From a virus: a stretch of 58,954 bases of DNA. The notes below the pieces were generated by a model. The model was given only the letters and a program-made list of their open reading frames with translations, was not told the DNA's origin and ran no database searches. Every line of letters starts with the position of its first letter. Position 1 is the stretch's first letter. Shown here piece after piece: positions 42,707 to 51,444 of this stretch. The DNA is taken from positions 1 through 58,954 of IMG/VR virus record IMGVR_UViG_3300038436_000160. One strand, written 5' to 3'. A program made the translations under genes and the position numbers.

Positions 42707-43491
42707 AGTTGATCAAAAAAGCCTGCATTGATGTAGCCAATCAATTGCCCACCTTGGGTATAAGCAACGTACAAGAAAGGTTGTACTCCATCGGCTATCT
42801 TTTCACCTTCCCAAGTGTAGAAGAATGTCCCGACTTTTTGATTCTTCTCAAGTTTCAAAGAATCAAGGTTCACGCCTAGTTTTTGTGACTCGATTAATTC
42901 TCGAGCTTTTTGCTCTAACTGAGCATCGTTATAGCGTGGCGTCATATCTTCATACTGTTTTGGTTCACCAACTTCTTTTGGTCGGACATACATCTCGAGC
43001 ATTTTGTTGGTTTGTGGGTCAACGGTGAATTGATAATCCTGAGAGAAGTAACGCTCTGCACCAACTCGTTTGGTACCTTGAACTTGTCCTGAGCGACCAG
43101 CATATTGGATTGCCTGTTTAGGCATTCCTTCTGCAGTTGGATGGAGATACTTATCGTTCCATTCATTGATAGCTGTGATAGTTTTCGATCTATCCTCTGC
43201 AGGCCTTGCGGTTAGCTCACGAATTTCAGCACCTACTTCTTTCTCTAGTCGTAGCAAGTCTTCTGCTGTTTTACCGGCATAGACTTTTTCGCCAAATTGA
43301 TTGGTAGTAAATTCACCATTCTTTTTAGCGTCTTCAACTGCATCTAGATACTTTTGTTGGAGAGCTTCAACCTTCGCTTGTTTCTGGTCTTGCTGCGCGC
43401 CTACTGGGCTAGTCTTTGTAAGACTAAAGCCTACAAAAGCTGATATTGCAAGCAAGGGAAGGATTACGAGCATTTTTTTTGGATATCGCAT
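42703..43491 (-). CDS. Exported paralogue of the anti-sigma outer domain
   Basis: A 262-aa protein with a signal peptide (cleavage near VGAQ, about residue 32). The mature part is homologous to the outer domain of the anti-sigma-like protein at 45469: both share an ARPAEER/K element, a (Y/F)xxxxTxxNxxxEM strand, and a final YTQGGQLI block. It lacks the cytoplasmic sigma-binding part. It may be a soluble sensor or competitor. It has its own promoter with a shared element. Confidence 0.55.
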   Translation of the reverse strand: MRYPKKMLVILPLLAISAFVGFSLTKTSPVGAQQDQKQAKVEALQQKYLDAVEDAKKNGEFTTNQFGEKVYAGKTAEDLLRLEKEVGAEIRELTARPAEDRSKTITAINEWNDKYLHPTAEGMPKQAIQYAGRSGQVQGTKRVGAERYFSQDYQFTVDPQTNKMLEMYVRPKEVGEPKQYEDMTPRYNDAQLEQKARELIESQKLGVNLDSLKLEKNQKVGTFFYTWEGEKIADGVQPFLYVAYTQGGQLIGYINAGFFDQL

Positions 43492-43637
43492 AGCTTTTTA
43501 TTTTTTCACCTCCTTTCTACAGCTTTAGTTATAAATAAACCCGGATTTCGCTGTTAACCTGGGTTTGCAAAGGAAGGGAAAATGGTCGAGACTGATTACA
43601 CGGTGTCGGAATTTTGTACTGAAGAAGAGGGAGTGGT

Positions 43638-43662
43638 GTAAGTATATTCATACTATTCTTAC
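43638..43662 (-). promoter_or_regulatory. Shared ECF-block element A
   Basis: On the minus strand a 25-bp imperfect inverted repeat GTAAG-N15-CTTAC. Its first bases, AGTAAGAATAGTATGAATAT, match element B at 18 of 20 positions. It lies about 150 nt before the exported paralogue. Proposed sigma- or regulator-recognition site. Confidence 0.5.
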
Positions 43663-43748
43663 TTCTCATATTTCCATGATTGCAGAACATTTTCTAAATG
43701 TCAAGTTCTGTTTATTAGTGGTGATTATAAAACTCTAAAGGGAGTGAA

Positions 43749-44726
43749 TTAGCGGAGATATCGGTCTATATTCAACTCATGTTCTGCGAAGGAGGCACTG
43801 CAATGGATCACTCCATCGCTGTCGTGAAGGTAGTAAATGCAGTCTGTTTCTTGTGGATTTAGGACTGCATCAATGGCATCCATTCCTGGATTAGAAATTG
43901 GGTGTGGCGGTAAGCCTTTATTGAGGTAGGTGTTGAATGGTGATTCCAGACTTCTGGTTTCACTCCCTTTAATCGGTGTCCACCAGCCCTTTTCTGTCTT
44001 TCCTCTGGCGTATTGTACTGTAGCATCTATCTCGAGTTGCTTATTTTTGTCGAGTCTATTCCATAAGATACCTGCGATTAAAGGCATATCGTGGGATCCT
44101 GCAGCCTCACGTTGGATGATAGAGGCTAGGGTGAGTGCCGTTGTCCATTTTATGTTTTTAGCTGCAAACATGTCTGGGTATCCTTGAAACCTTTCGTTGA
44201 AGCGATTGATCATCCTCTTGGCTGTATCAAGTCCATTTTCATCGACTGGAATGAGGTAAGTATCGGGGAAGTAAACTCCTTCCCGGTAATCGTACTGCAT
44301 GGCTGTATAAGTGTTGTTCCATTTTTCCAGTTCTTCGTTAGTCCAGTGGAGCTGCTTTGCAAGACGTTCGCCAATTTCTTCTTTCCGGAGTCCTTCAGGG
44401 AAAGTGATCCATTTGAGCTGTGGTTCTGAAGTTAGAATCATAACTAATTCTCTGGCACTCATACTCTGAGAAATTTTGTATCCACCTGGTTCAATCCCTC
44501 CAAATCGCAAAGTCATTAAACGGGCTATTGGTAGTATCCATCGGGACTTGATGTATCCACCCTCTACTAGTCTTTCAGTGGTCTGGTTTTGGTTCGTTTT
44601 ACTGATGGTGAAAACGCTGATGTTTGCTTGTTTCTGTGAAGCACTTGTCAATAAAAATCCTAAGATGATAAAGATAACTAGTGAGATGGGTATTATAAAG
44701 AGTGGATTTTTAAAGTTAAATTGCAT
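43749..44726 (-). CDS. mltG: Endolytic transglycosylase MltG/YceG
   Basis: A 325-aa protein with an N-terminal membrane helix, a LysM-like domain (about 45-110) and the YceG catalytic domain. Signature stretches are EGVYFPDTYLIP near 148 and LASIIQREAAG near 205, with the catalytic Glu in the latter. The enzyme cuts nascent glycan strands and sets their length. It lies 6 nt after the YceG-like fragment and shares its promoter. A phage copy under ECF control suggests remodelling of the host wall during lysogeny. Confidence 0.85.
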   Translation of the reverse strand: MQFNFKNPLFIIPISLVIFIILGFLLTSASQKQANISVFTISKTNQNQTTERLVEGGYIKSRWILPIARLMTLRFGGIEPGGYKISQSMSARELVMILTSEPQLKWITFPEGLRKEEIGERLAKQLHWTNEELEKWNNTYTAMQYDYREGVYFPDTYLIPVDENGLDTAKRMINRFNERFQGYPDMFAAKNIKWTTALTLASIIQREAAGSHDMPLIAGILWNRLDKNKQLEIDATVQYARGKTEKGWWTPIKGSETRSLESPFNTYLNKGLPPHPISNPGMDAIDAVLNPQETDCIYYLHDSDGVIHCSASFAEHELNIDRYLR

Positions 44727-44732
44727 ACCGTT

Positions 44733-45371
44733 TTATGGTGAAGGTTGGTCACTCCACCCTTCCTTGCCTTGAGTAAATTCTCTACCATCAGGGGAGACGC
44801 AAAGTCGTATTCCAGTTCGTTCGTAATATTGTTCTGAGGACAACTGTCCTCCGTCACTTCCTATCGCATCCGCACAATCTTCATATGTCTTGACCCATTG
44901 GTACTTCACCTGCATTCTCTCTTTCAAGGTAGGGGCAACATCTCCACCTGGGAGTAGCTCGGGGGTAAAGGGGTGTGAGTTTGGACATCCGTGATCACAG
45001 TTACTTGGACTTGGGGTACCCTGATTAAGAAGTATGTTTGCTATCTCCCATGCGGTCATTGATTGAGATATGTTGTAAGAGGATTCCGTGTCTATGGTAT
45101 TACTCCCAACTTTAATTGCACCCTCATTACCTGGAGTGTTATCTCTAGAATTTTTGAGAGCATCCAGGAAGGCTTCCTCATTTTTTACAAATCCGTAGTA
45201 ATGAAGGTTCCCTGTAACCGCCGTAATTGTATTTTGTTTTGATATCCTGAATTCCATCATCGGTGCGTTTGTTCTGGGAGCGGCAAATCTCTCTCCGCTG
45301 TTTTTCTTCCAGGCGAAGGCTAATGTCGAGAGTATCAGTATTAAGATGATTGCACTTATTATCTTTTTCAT
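44733..45371 (-). CDS. YceG/LysM-like membrane protein without the catalytic domain, second copy
   Basis: A 212-aa protein from the ATG at 45371; a longer frame exists but starts inside the promoter region. It has an N-terminal membrane helix, a GSNTIDTESSYNISQSMTAW motif and an EIANILL helix, as in the 41474 protein, then a Cys-containing region (NCDHGCPNSH) and a C-terminal domain with a further Cys pair. It is the first gene of the mltG transcription unit. Confidence 0.6.
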   Translation of the reverse strand: MKKIISAIILILILSTLAFAWKKNSGERFAAPRTNAPMMEFRISKQNTITAVTGNLHYYGFVKNEEAFLDALKNSRDNTPGNEGAIKVGSNTIDTESSYNISQSMTAWEIANILLNQGTPSPSNCDHGCPNSHPFTPELLPGGDVAPTLKERMQVKYQWVKTYEDCADAIGSDGGQLSSEQYYERTGIRLCVSPDGREFTQGKEGWSDQPSP

Positions 45372-45420
45372 ATATTTACAGGCATCACCATTCTTGAACC
45401 AAGTATACCGGCTCATATCA

Positions 45421-45443
45421 AGAATATCCATACAATTCTTACT
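45421..45443 (-). promoter_or_regulatory. Shared ECF-block element B
   Basis: On the minus strand GTAAGAATTGTATGGATAT, closely related to element A. It also forms an AAGAAT/ATTCTT inverted repeat (45421-45441). It lies 50-72 nt upstream of the mltG-unit start. Confidence 0.5.
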
Positions 45444-45468
45444 TTTACTACTTTTCCGAGAAATCTGG

Positions 45469-46374
45469 CTAATTTTTCAATTCATTTAAGAAGTGAATAA
45501 GCTGACCACCTTGAGTATATGTGATAAGTACTGTGCCATTATTTCCTTCCCACTTCAAAAAATAGGTTAACTGGTTTTCTTCGGCACCCTTAGATTCTAC
45601 CTCTAGTGTCATATCGTTCAGCTTTATCTTTCCTAAAGCCAACTCGTGCTCATTGATGAATTCTAGAGCCAGTTTTTTGACTCCCTCTTGTGAATAATGT
45701 GGAGTAAAATCGTAATCCTTTTGAGGACTAAACCAGCGGGAGCCGTCTTTATTTGTACCCCAGGTGCCTTCCTTTGGTGACATTTCAATTACCAGATTAG
45801 TCTTGGTATCTACGGTGAATCGGTCAAAGTCAACGGTATAGCTTTCTGTTTGAGGCTGTTCATCGGGATTACTGTTCGGATTCCTCACACATTCATACTC
45901 AACGTTGGCATCAGGCCTGTCCAGAAAATCCCTGACTGCTTCAACGGCTTTTTCGCGCTCTTCAGCCGGTCTTGCACTGACAAGACACCACTCTTTCTGA
46001 GCCTGTTGATACTTTTGAGTACCTTTGTCCCTGTAGCTGGGGTCATTGTTCAAAAGGTTAGATAGTTCCTGCTGAAGCGCATTTCTCAGGTTCAAGAGCA
46101 TCTCTATAACTGAGCCTCTCGCCATCACGTTGGTCGCAGTGAAACTTATTAATAAAACGCCTAAAACAACTACAGCAAAAGCGTAGGGGATTCTTATGTT
46201 TAGAAAGTCCCAGAATGGCCGCGGTGCTTGAGAGAATGATTTATCTAATTTTTCTTCTAACTTCTGTTCTTCTCTTACTCGAGCCAATATTTGACTCTCT
46301 AAAGCGCTAATGTGCTTGAACTCTTTTTTGCTCTCCTGAAGGAAGAATGATCGGATAATGTTTTTTAGTCTCAT
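45469..46374 (-). CDS. Anti-sigma-like membrane protein
   Basis: A 301-aa protein. Residues about 1-60 are cytoplasmic and charged, as in sigma-binding domains, followed by one membrane helix (about 62-84) and an outer domain of about 215 residues homologous to the 42703 protein. The gene overlaps the sigma gene stop by 4 nt, the usual arrangement of sigma and anti-sigma pairs. It should hold the sigma factor inactive until an envelope signal arrives. The sigma-binding motif is not the standard zinc type, so this is inference from order and topology. Confidence 0.65.
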   Translation of the reverse strand: MRLKNIIRSFFLQESKKEFKHISALESQILARVREEQKLEEKLDKSFSQAPRPFWDFLNIRIPYAFAVVVLGVLLISFTATNVMARGSVIEMLLNLRNALQQELSNLLNNDPSYRDKGTQKYQQAQKEWCLVSARPAEEREKAVEAVRDFLDRPDANVEYECVRNPNSNPDEQPQTESYTVDFDRFTVDTKTNLVIEMSPKEGTWGTNKDGSRWFSPQKDYDFTPHYSQEGVKKLALEFINEHELALGKIKLNDMTLEVESKGAEENQLTYFLKWEGNNGTVLITYTQGGQLIHFLNELKN

Positions 46375-46874
46375 ATCAGTGATTCTTTGAGCTTAACTAT
46401 AGCTCTATAAAAACGCATCTTAACTGCTGCTTCTTTTGAATCGAGGGCAGTAGCGATATCACAAAACTGCATATCCTCGGTAACCCGTAGCCTGATGATT
46501 TCCTGTTCGGCTGGCTTGAGCTTTTTAAGTGCTGCGGTAACTTTCTTTATATCTTCTTCCTGGGTGATTTTTGCCTCAAGCATAACCTCAACATCACTAT
46601 CATCAAAAAGTTCAATGTTATTCTGCTCGATAGACAGGTGGTTATTATGCTTTGACCTGAGCATGTCCGTAATTACGTGACGGCAAATAATAAGGAGCCA
46701 ACTTTTCAACTCACCCTCGCTTTTGAATTTAAAGTTTGTGTATGCTTTCATAGCCTTTAAAAATGTTTCCTGGACGACATCATCAATGTCATCCTGTTGG
46801 GACAGGGACTTTTTCGCAAAAAAATAAACTAATCTGATGTAATCTCTGACTACATCTTCAAAAGGTGGTTTCAT
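46371..46874 (-). CDS. ECF-type RNA polymerase sigma factor
   Basis: A 167-aa protein with sigma region 2 (DDIDDVVQETFLKAMKAY near 28-45, then LKSWLLIICRHVITDMLR) and region 4 (LKKLKPAEQEIIRLRVTEDM, CDIATALDSKEAAVKMRFYRA). Regions 1 and 3 are missing, as in ECF (group 4) factors. It would direct polymerase to the envelope block and possibly to other cargo. It is the first gene of its unit. Confidence 0.85.
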   Translation of the reverse strand: MKPPFEDVVRDYIRLVYFFAKKSLSQQDDIDDVVQETFLKAMKAYTNFKFKSEGELKSWLLIICRHVITDMLRSKHNNHLSIEQNNIELFDDSDVEVMLEAKITQEEDIKKVTAALKKLKPAEQEIIRLRVTEDMQFCDIATALDSKEAAVKMRFYRAIVKLKESLI

Positions 46875-46945
46875 TTTGTTTTATTTGTCCTGTCCCACCC
46901 TTCTACTAAAGTAAACGGATGAGTTAGGAAAAGTAACATTTTTAC

Positions 46946-46961
46946 TTCTTACACAATTATA
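46946..46961 (-). promoter_or_regulatory. Sigma-gene promoter region, element C
   Basis: On the minus strand TATAAT (46956-46961) followed by GTAAGAA (46946-46952), the core shared with elements A and B. The -35 for the TATAAT is weak. Both a housekeeping and an autoregulated promoter may be present. Confidence 0.4.
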
Positions 46962-46988
46962 GCTAAATTCTTAAGAAGAGGCTTGGGG

Positions 46989-47129
46989 TTATTGCTCAGT
47001 AGAAGGGGCTAGGTTTATTTTCTTCATCAACGCTTTGATTTCGTTAACCAGGGTCTGAGCTTTATCGAGCTTTTTGAGAATAATGTATTTGATTTTTTGT
47101 TCTTCATCGAAGTCTATTTTTTGTGTCAT
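46989..47129 (-). CDS. Small helical protein, last gene of the early operon
   Basis: A 46-aa charged helical protein (MTQKIDFDEEQKIKYIILKK, ending PSTEQ). It overlaps the preceding stop by 4 nt (ATGA) and has a strong GGAGGTGA in front, so it is probably translated. The function is unknown. Confidence 0.55.
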   Translation of the reverse strand: MTQKIDFDEEQKIKYIILKKLDKAQTLVNEIKALMKKINLAPSTEQ

Positions 47130-47308
47130 GTTTCCGTCACCTCCCATTGTTTTTTGTATTTTCGATAGTTTGTCATTATTTCCAGGATTTTCTCTCTGGA
47201 GAGACCTGATAGTTTTACAACGTTTCTGAGATCAAACATATTGGTTTCGCCGGAATTCTGTACTTTTAAGTACGCTTGAAAATCCTCTTTTGTTATCGTA
47301 ATAGCCAT
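47126..47308 (-). CDS. Small protein of unknown function
   Basis: A 60-aa protein with a helix-turn-helix-like helical pattern (DLRNVVKLSGLSREKILEIM) and a Lys-rich end. It overlaps both neighbours by a few bases. DNA binding is possible but not shown. Confidence 0.5.
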   Translation of the reverse strand: MAITITKEDFQAYLKVQNSGETNMFDLRNVVKLSGLSREKILEIMTNYRKYKKQWEVTET

Positions 47309-47484
47309 AGGACTCCTTTAATTGCTAATAGGGCGATAACAATGACGTAAATGAAACCGAAGAAGTAAGCTAAACGTTTTTCTAACTTGGGGTCGGCGTA
47401 GTTTTCTTGGCGTTTCATAGCGATGCAACAAGCAATTATCATCAAACAACTCAGGAAGTCAAACTTTATTCTATAGTTCGACAT
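47293..47484 (-). CDS. Small membrane protein
   Basis: A 63-aa protein from the ATG at 47484, chosen because an earlier in-frame start lies deep inside the preceding gene. It has one hydrophobic segment near the start (FDFLSCLMIIACCIAM) and one near the end (FGFIYVIVIALLAIKGVLW). It could be an accessory holin or superinfection-exclusion protein. Nothing decides between these. Confidence 0.5.
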   Translation of the reverse strand: MSNYRIKFDFLSCLMIIACCIAMKRQENYADPKLEKRLAYFFGFIYVIVIALLAIKGVLWLLR

Positions 47485-47692
47485 CGCTTTGCTTTTTGGG
47501 TGTTTCTCCGGCACTACCACCTTCTTTAGGGTCTATTCTTTGTTGTTCTGTGATTTCCTTGCGGTAAGGCTTGCCGTTCTGTATAAACACTTCAACCTTA
47601 CCGAATTTAACCGCTCGGATGTCCTCAATGATTTTGGCTTCTGCCGGTGTAACAGCGATGGTGGTAATGGTTGGTTTATTTGTTTGGCTCAT
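47471..47692 (-). CDS. DUF2292/YezD-like protein
   Basis: A 73-aa protein whose centre (IRAVKFGKVEVFIQNGKPYRKEITEQQRI) fits the DUF2292/YezD pattern of a short beta-hairpin protein of unknown role. It overlaps the large terminase end by 17 nt. Confidence 0.6.
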   Translation of the reverse strand: MSQTNKPTITTIAVTPAEAKIIEDIRAVKFGKVEVFIQNGKPYRKEITEQQRIDPKEGGSAGETPKKQSDVEL

Positions 47693-49250
47693 ATTTGAGT
47701 CTTTTCTTCATGGCTATCTGCCAATAAATAAGTGATAGCCAGAAATCATTTGGTCCGGTGTTGGCCCACTCACGTTTTGCCTGACCAAACTTGTCTGTGA
47801 CTGTTCTCGCATACATTGTCTGGGCATGGGTAATAAGGAGCTTGAAAGCTGGATTACTTGCTGGCACGGCAAATTTAATATCTCCACGCCTGAGTGCTGA
47901 GATAGTGTCGTCCATGATTCTGGTACGGGAGGAGAAGACTTTTACTTCATCCTCAAAAACCGCGTCTTTACTTTCTTTCTCATCAAAAAAGCGAATAACC
48001 TCAAGCATTTTGGGGTCATCTTTGAACCAGCTCAGGTAAACCCTGTAAGGAAATTCCTTGGCCAGGTCAAAGGCTTCTGCGGTATAAGGTTGACCATCGA
48101 TAACAACAACTCTCACATCAAAAAACTTAATCAAATCGGAGGTTTGCTTCCAGCGATCTTGGCCTTCATTGTCTTGGAGAATGCCGATCCAAAATATGCC
48201 TTTATTATTGCCAATCATTACGTGATTGCCTTTGCCGGTTCCCATGCCCGTATCAATGCCCATAACGTTATATTCACCTGTGGTGTCGGCTTTTGTTTCA
48301 GTTACATTGCGAATAAAGAGGCTGGCTGGAATCTTCTGGTCGGTAGCAAGATATGGCAACCCTAGCACAAAGTTGAAGAAGTAAGTGTCATCATCTGCGT
48401 CTTTTCGTTCTTTGATAAGATCTATCGCTGTTCTCCAAGGACAGTGCATTTGGCTAATCCAGTATCCGGAGATGGGCCTGCCTGGGAAGCGGGCTTCCCA
48501 GCTCCCTAACTCACCGATTTCTTTAGACGTGAGTTCTTTCTTACAGTTTTGACAGTAGTAAATTCCTCTTTCTTCATCAACATTTTTCTCCCATTCCATG
48601 TGTTGCCTATAGTCACAGTTCGGGCAGTTGAAGCGCCAGTGTTTCTGGTCGGATTGTTCAAAAAGTTTATTAATCCCGAAGTCGGGGATGGTTGGTGTTG
48701 ACAGGAAATGTTGACTTCTTACTTTTGAGTAACCCATCCGGGAAGTGTAATCCCTGACTACCTCAGGTTTCGATTTATCCAGTTCATCATGAATATTTCT
48801 GTCGGATGTAAGCATAATTGCCTCCCGACCTGTAAACGTACCCTTGAAGTGTATAAAGGCCTTACCGAATTGTTTCTGCTCTACGGAGTCAATGTTTTTA
48901 GAATCAACTCCCTCTTTTATGCAGGGGTTTGTCCTGATAATTTGATTCACTTTGCTTGGAACAAATTTGAGGACGTCATCAGTGGTTGGCAGGGTATAGA
49001 TCTGACCAATACCCCAAAATCTTGCTGCGTGCAAAACTCTCAATATCTCCATGGTACTCGCTCCGACCTGTGAAGCTTTTTGTATAACCTGAATCCGGGA
49101 AGTGTCGCGATAAATGTCGACCATAAACCTATGGTTTTCAAATTCGATAAGCTCACCGTTTTCATTTTTAATTTTGTTTCTTGAGATCCAGTAATCAACA
49201 CCGGCTTTTTCAAGATTTTTTATTATTTCCAGATTTCCGTCTTGCATCAT
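47676..49250 (-). CDS. Large terminase subunit, GpA type
   Basis: A 524-aa protein from the ATG at 49250, preceded by GGAGG; the frame is open 17 codons further. The ATPase motif QKASQVGAST near residue 58 follows the lambda gpA pattern with an early Lys rather than a standard GKS. A zinc ribbon follows (CPNC...CQNC, about 210-240). The C-terminal nuclease has GIDTGMGTGKGN near 330 and further acidic residues. It packages DNA into the prohead. Confidence 0.85.
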   Translation of the reverse strand: MMQDGNLEIIKNLEKAGVDYWISRNKIKNENGELIEFENHRFMVDIYRDTSRIQVIQKASQVGASTMEILRVLHAARFWGIGQIYTLPTTDDVLKFVPSKVNQIIRTNPCIKEGVDSKNIDSVEQKQFGKAFIHFKGTFTGREAIMLTSDRNIHDELDKSKPEVVRDYTSRMGYSKVRSQHFLSTPTIPDFGINKLFEQSDQKHWRFNCPNCDYRQHMEWEKNVDEERGIYYCQNCKKELTSKEIGELGSWEARFPGRPISGYWISQMHCPWRTAIDLIKERKDADDDTYFFNFVLGLPYLATDQKIPASLFIRNVTETKADTTGEYNVMGIDTGMGTGKGNHVMIGNNKGIFWIGILQDNEGQDRWKQTSDLIKFFDVRVVVIDGQPYTAEAFDLAKEFPYRVYLSWFKDDPKMLEVIRFFDEKESKDAVFEDEVKVFSSRTRIMDDTISALRRGDIKFAVPASNPAFKLLITHAQTMYARTVTDKFGQAKREWANTGPNDFWLSLIYWQIAMKKRLKYEPNK

Positions 49251-49791
49251 GTTCTTTCCTCCAAACTTGCAACGCTTTTTGAGTTGGCTCGTCAATGTCA
49301 AGATTTTGTTCGGCAGGGTTTATAACGTTAACGTCCTGTTTCCCTGTACTTAGTCCGGACTCCAAACGAATCATCTCCCAAGCCTTTTTAAAGTCATCGA
49401 CCGTCAACACTCTATTTGCAGTTATTTGAGGAAGGAGATAAGTCTTTATTCTGTGGAATAATCTGGCAACACTAATACCTCTCTCGTCAACAATTTGCTG
49501 AAATTCAAGGGCTGATATCTTCTTTCGTTCCTCAGTCCACTTTTTAGCTCTTTCCTGCCAGTGAAATTTAGCGGACCAGGAAAGAGCTGTTGTTTTGGAA
49601 ACAGGTTTTCCCAGCCTGATACCGGAGTTTTGCTGCTCCAATTCCTGACCAAGTTTTGACCAGGTTTTGACCAGGTCTCTAACATTTCTTTTTAGCATCA
49701 AACAGTAAGCTAAAAAGGCCGCAAATTGCTGCTCGGTTTCACCCGGCATACGCTCAATAATTATTTGTGCATTTGTCTGTTTTTTCTTCAT
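49210..49791 (-). CDS. Small terminase subunit
   Basis: A 193-aa protein with an N-terminal helical region, a helix-turn-helix-like VSKTTALSWSAKFHWQERAK near 63-82, a coiled centre and a basic tail. Position directly before the large subunit, with a 41-nt overlap, and the DNA-binding helix support a small terminase that recognises packaging sites. Confidence 0.7.
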   Translation of the reverse strand: MKKKQTNAQIIIERMPGETEQQFAAFLAYCLMLKRNVRDLVKTWSKLGQELEQQNSGIRLGKPVSKTTALSWSAKFHWQERAKKWTEERKKISALEFQQIVDERGISVARLFHRIKTYLLPQITANRVLTVDDFKKAWEMIRLESGLSTGKQDVNVINPAEQNLDIDEPTQKALQVWRKEHDARRKSGNNKKS

Positions 49792-49793
49792 AC

Positions 49794-51050
49794 TTAAAGT
49801 TTCAAACGCCTAGCACGCTTTCTAATCAGATCGCAAAACTTCTCATCACGTTCCATCAGATAAGCAATCCTGCCAGTTTTATGTGCAGCCATTAGAGTGC
49901 TTCCGGAACCTCCAAAGAGATCCAGCACAATGTTTCCGAACCGGCTACCTCCTTTGAGAGCTTTCATAATCAACCACTCTGGTTTCTCGGTTGGGTGAAC
50001 CATTTCAGTCACTGCTTTTCTTGGCATGTTCCAAACATCACTTTCGTTTGTCTCTCCGGTGAATACATGCTTCTCTCCTTGCTTCCAACCGTAAATAATG
50101 CCTTCAGCTTTGGTTTTACCTTTGCCTTTTTTACCCTTCATAATTTGCTCATATTGCTTTTTATAGTCACTCCAGCCGACCGCGAAAGAAGGTTTTACCC
50201 AAACGATGGCACTACTAAACACAAAGCCTGAGTTCAGCATTTGATAGTAGAAAAGTGGGTAGGAGGTGTATCCAGTACAGACGTAAATAATCCCTCCGGT
50301 TTTTAGAGCATCGTGCATCGTATTGAAAAACCCTTCTGTAAATTTCTTGAAGTCTTCCTGACTTTGGTCGTCGCCAAGAATTATTCCTTTTTCTGTATGA
50401 AACTTACCTTGTTTTTCTTTACTAGTATGGGCAACGTTATAAGGCGGATCGGTAAAGACCATGTCTGCCAGTTTTTCTCCCATGAGTTTTCTGACGTCAT
50501 CTGCGTTAGTAGAGTCGCCACACATTAGCCGATGGGGACCAATCTGATAAACCTCACCATACTTCGATATTGGTTCAGTGATGTTTTTTATTTCTTCTTC
50601 AGTGTCCCACGGTTTTTCTTCTTCCTGCTCCAGAAGCATTGTTGTATCCAAAAGATTACTTACCTCTACTTCATTAAATCCGGTAAGGGAGATATCAAAG
50701 TCTGACTGAGTCAGATCTGTTATTATCTGCGCAAGTTTTTCCTCATCCCACTGGTCTTCAATCTTGTTAAGAGCCAGATTTAGTGCCTTTTCCTTTTGTA
50801 GTGGAATATCAACGGAGTTATAAGGAATCTCCGTCCAGCCCAGCTCTGTTGCTGCACGTACTCTTTTTTCACCACCCACAATGACATTTTCTCTGCCTTT
50901 ATGGGTGTTAATCACAATAGGCACAGGGCATCCGAACTCTTGAAGTGAGCGCTTTAATTGTTCAATAACACTCCTGGTGACTTTGCGGGGATTGTACTCC
51001 GCAAACCTCAATGAGCTTATTGCTATTGTTGGGTACGTTTTGCTTTCCAT
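49794..51050 (-). CDS. ParB-like domain fused to beta-class DNA methyltransferase
   Basis: A 418-aa protein. About 1-110 is a ParB/Srx-like domain (NPRKVTRSVIEQLKRSLQEFG, VGGEKRVRAA). The methyltransferase follows with TDPPYN near 195 and the SAM motif LDLFGGSGSTLMAA near 377. This order (DPPY first) marks the beta class. Such fusions are common in phages and methylate adenine or N4-cytosine. It likely protects phage DNA. Confidence 0.85.
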   Translation of the reverse strand: MESKTYPTIAISSLRFAEYNPRKVTRSVIEQLKRSLQEFGCPVPIVINTHKGRENVIVGGEKRVRAATELGWTEIPYNSVDIPLQKEKALNLALNKIEDQWDEEKLAQIITDLTQSDFDISLTGFNEVEVSNLLDTTMLLEQEEEKPWDTEEEIKNITEPISKYGEVYQIGPHRLMCGDSTNADDVRKLMGEKLADMVFTDPPYNVAHTSKEKQGKFHTEKGIILGDDQSQEDFKKFTEGFFNTMHDALKTGGIIYVCTGYTSYPLFYYQMLNSGFVFSSAIVWVKPSFAVGWSDYKKQYEQIMKGKKGKGKTKAEGIIYGWKQGEKHVFTGETNESDVWNMPRKAVTEMVHPTEKPEWLIMKALKGGSRFGNIVLDLFGGSGSTLMAAHKTGRIAYLMERDEKFCDLIRKRARRLKL

Positions 51051-51220
51051 AGATTAAAAAATTTATTAATAAATACTTTTATTCTCAAAATTGTGTATCC
51101 GAAAATTGAGACTTTTTGACCTTCAATGGGTAATAAGGGGATGTATCTTTTTTGTGTTTCGTCTTGAAGGTTCCCAAATTTAAGGTCAATTGATGGAACT
51201 TGATGAATGATATTTTTCAT
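51023..51220 (-). CDS. Small basic protein
   Basis: A 65-aa protein from the ATG at 51220, just after the preceding stop. It has a strand-rich middle (SIFGYTILRIKVFINKFF) and a basic tail, and overlaps the ParB-methyltransferase start by 28 nt. The family is unknown. Confidence 0.4.
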   Translation of the reverse strand: MKNIIHQVPSIDLKFGNLQDETQKRYIPLLPIEGQKVSIFGYTILRIKVFINKFFNLWKAKRTQQ

Positions 51221-51228
51221 ATTTGTTC

Positions 51229-51444
51229 TTAAATAAATTTGCCTTCCAACGCCTCGAGTAAAAGTTGTAGCCAAGCTCTCTTTCCGATTTCATCAATCAT
51301 TCTTTCGTTTATTGATATCCACTTCTCTTTATTAATCAATCTTGGACCATCGTTTGTTCTAAATAACCGATGCAACCGAATTACATAAAAAGGGTTTACA
51401 TACACTCTTTTTTCGCGTTTTGTTAAAATTTCGTTTTCTGTCAT
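51229..51444 (-). CDS. Small protein of unknown function
   Basis: A 71-aa protein, with a basic N-terminal half and a C-terminal helix (RAWLQLLLEALEGKF). It overlaps the previous gene by 4 nt. No family recognised. Confidence 0.45.
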   Translation of the reverse strand: MTENEILTKREKRVYVNPFYVIRLHRLFRTNDGPRLINKEKWISINERMIDEIGKRAWLQLLLEALEGKFI

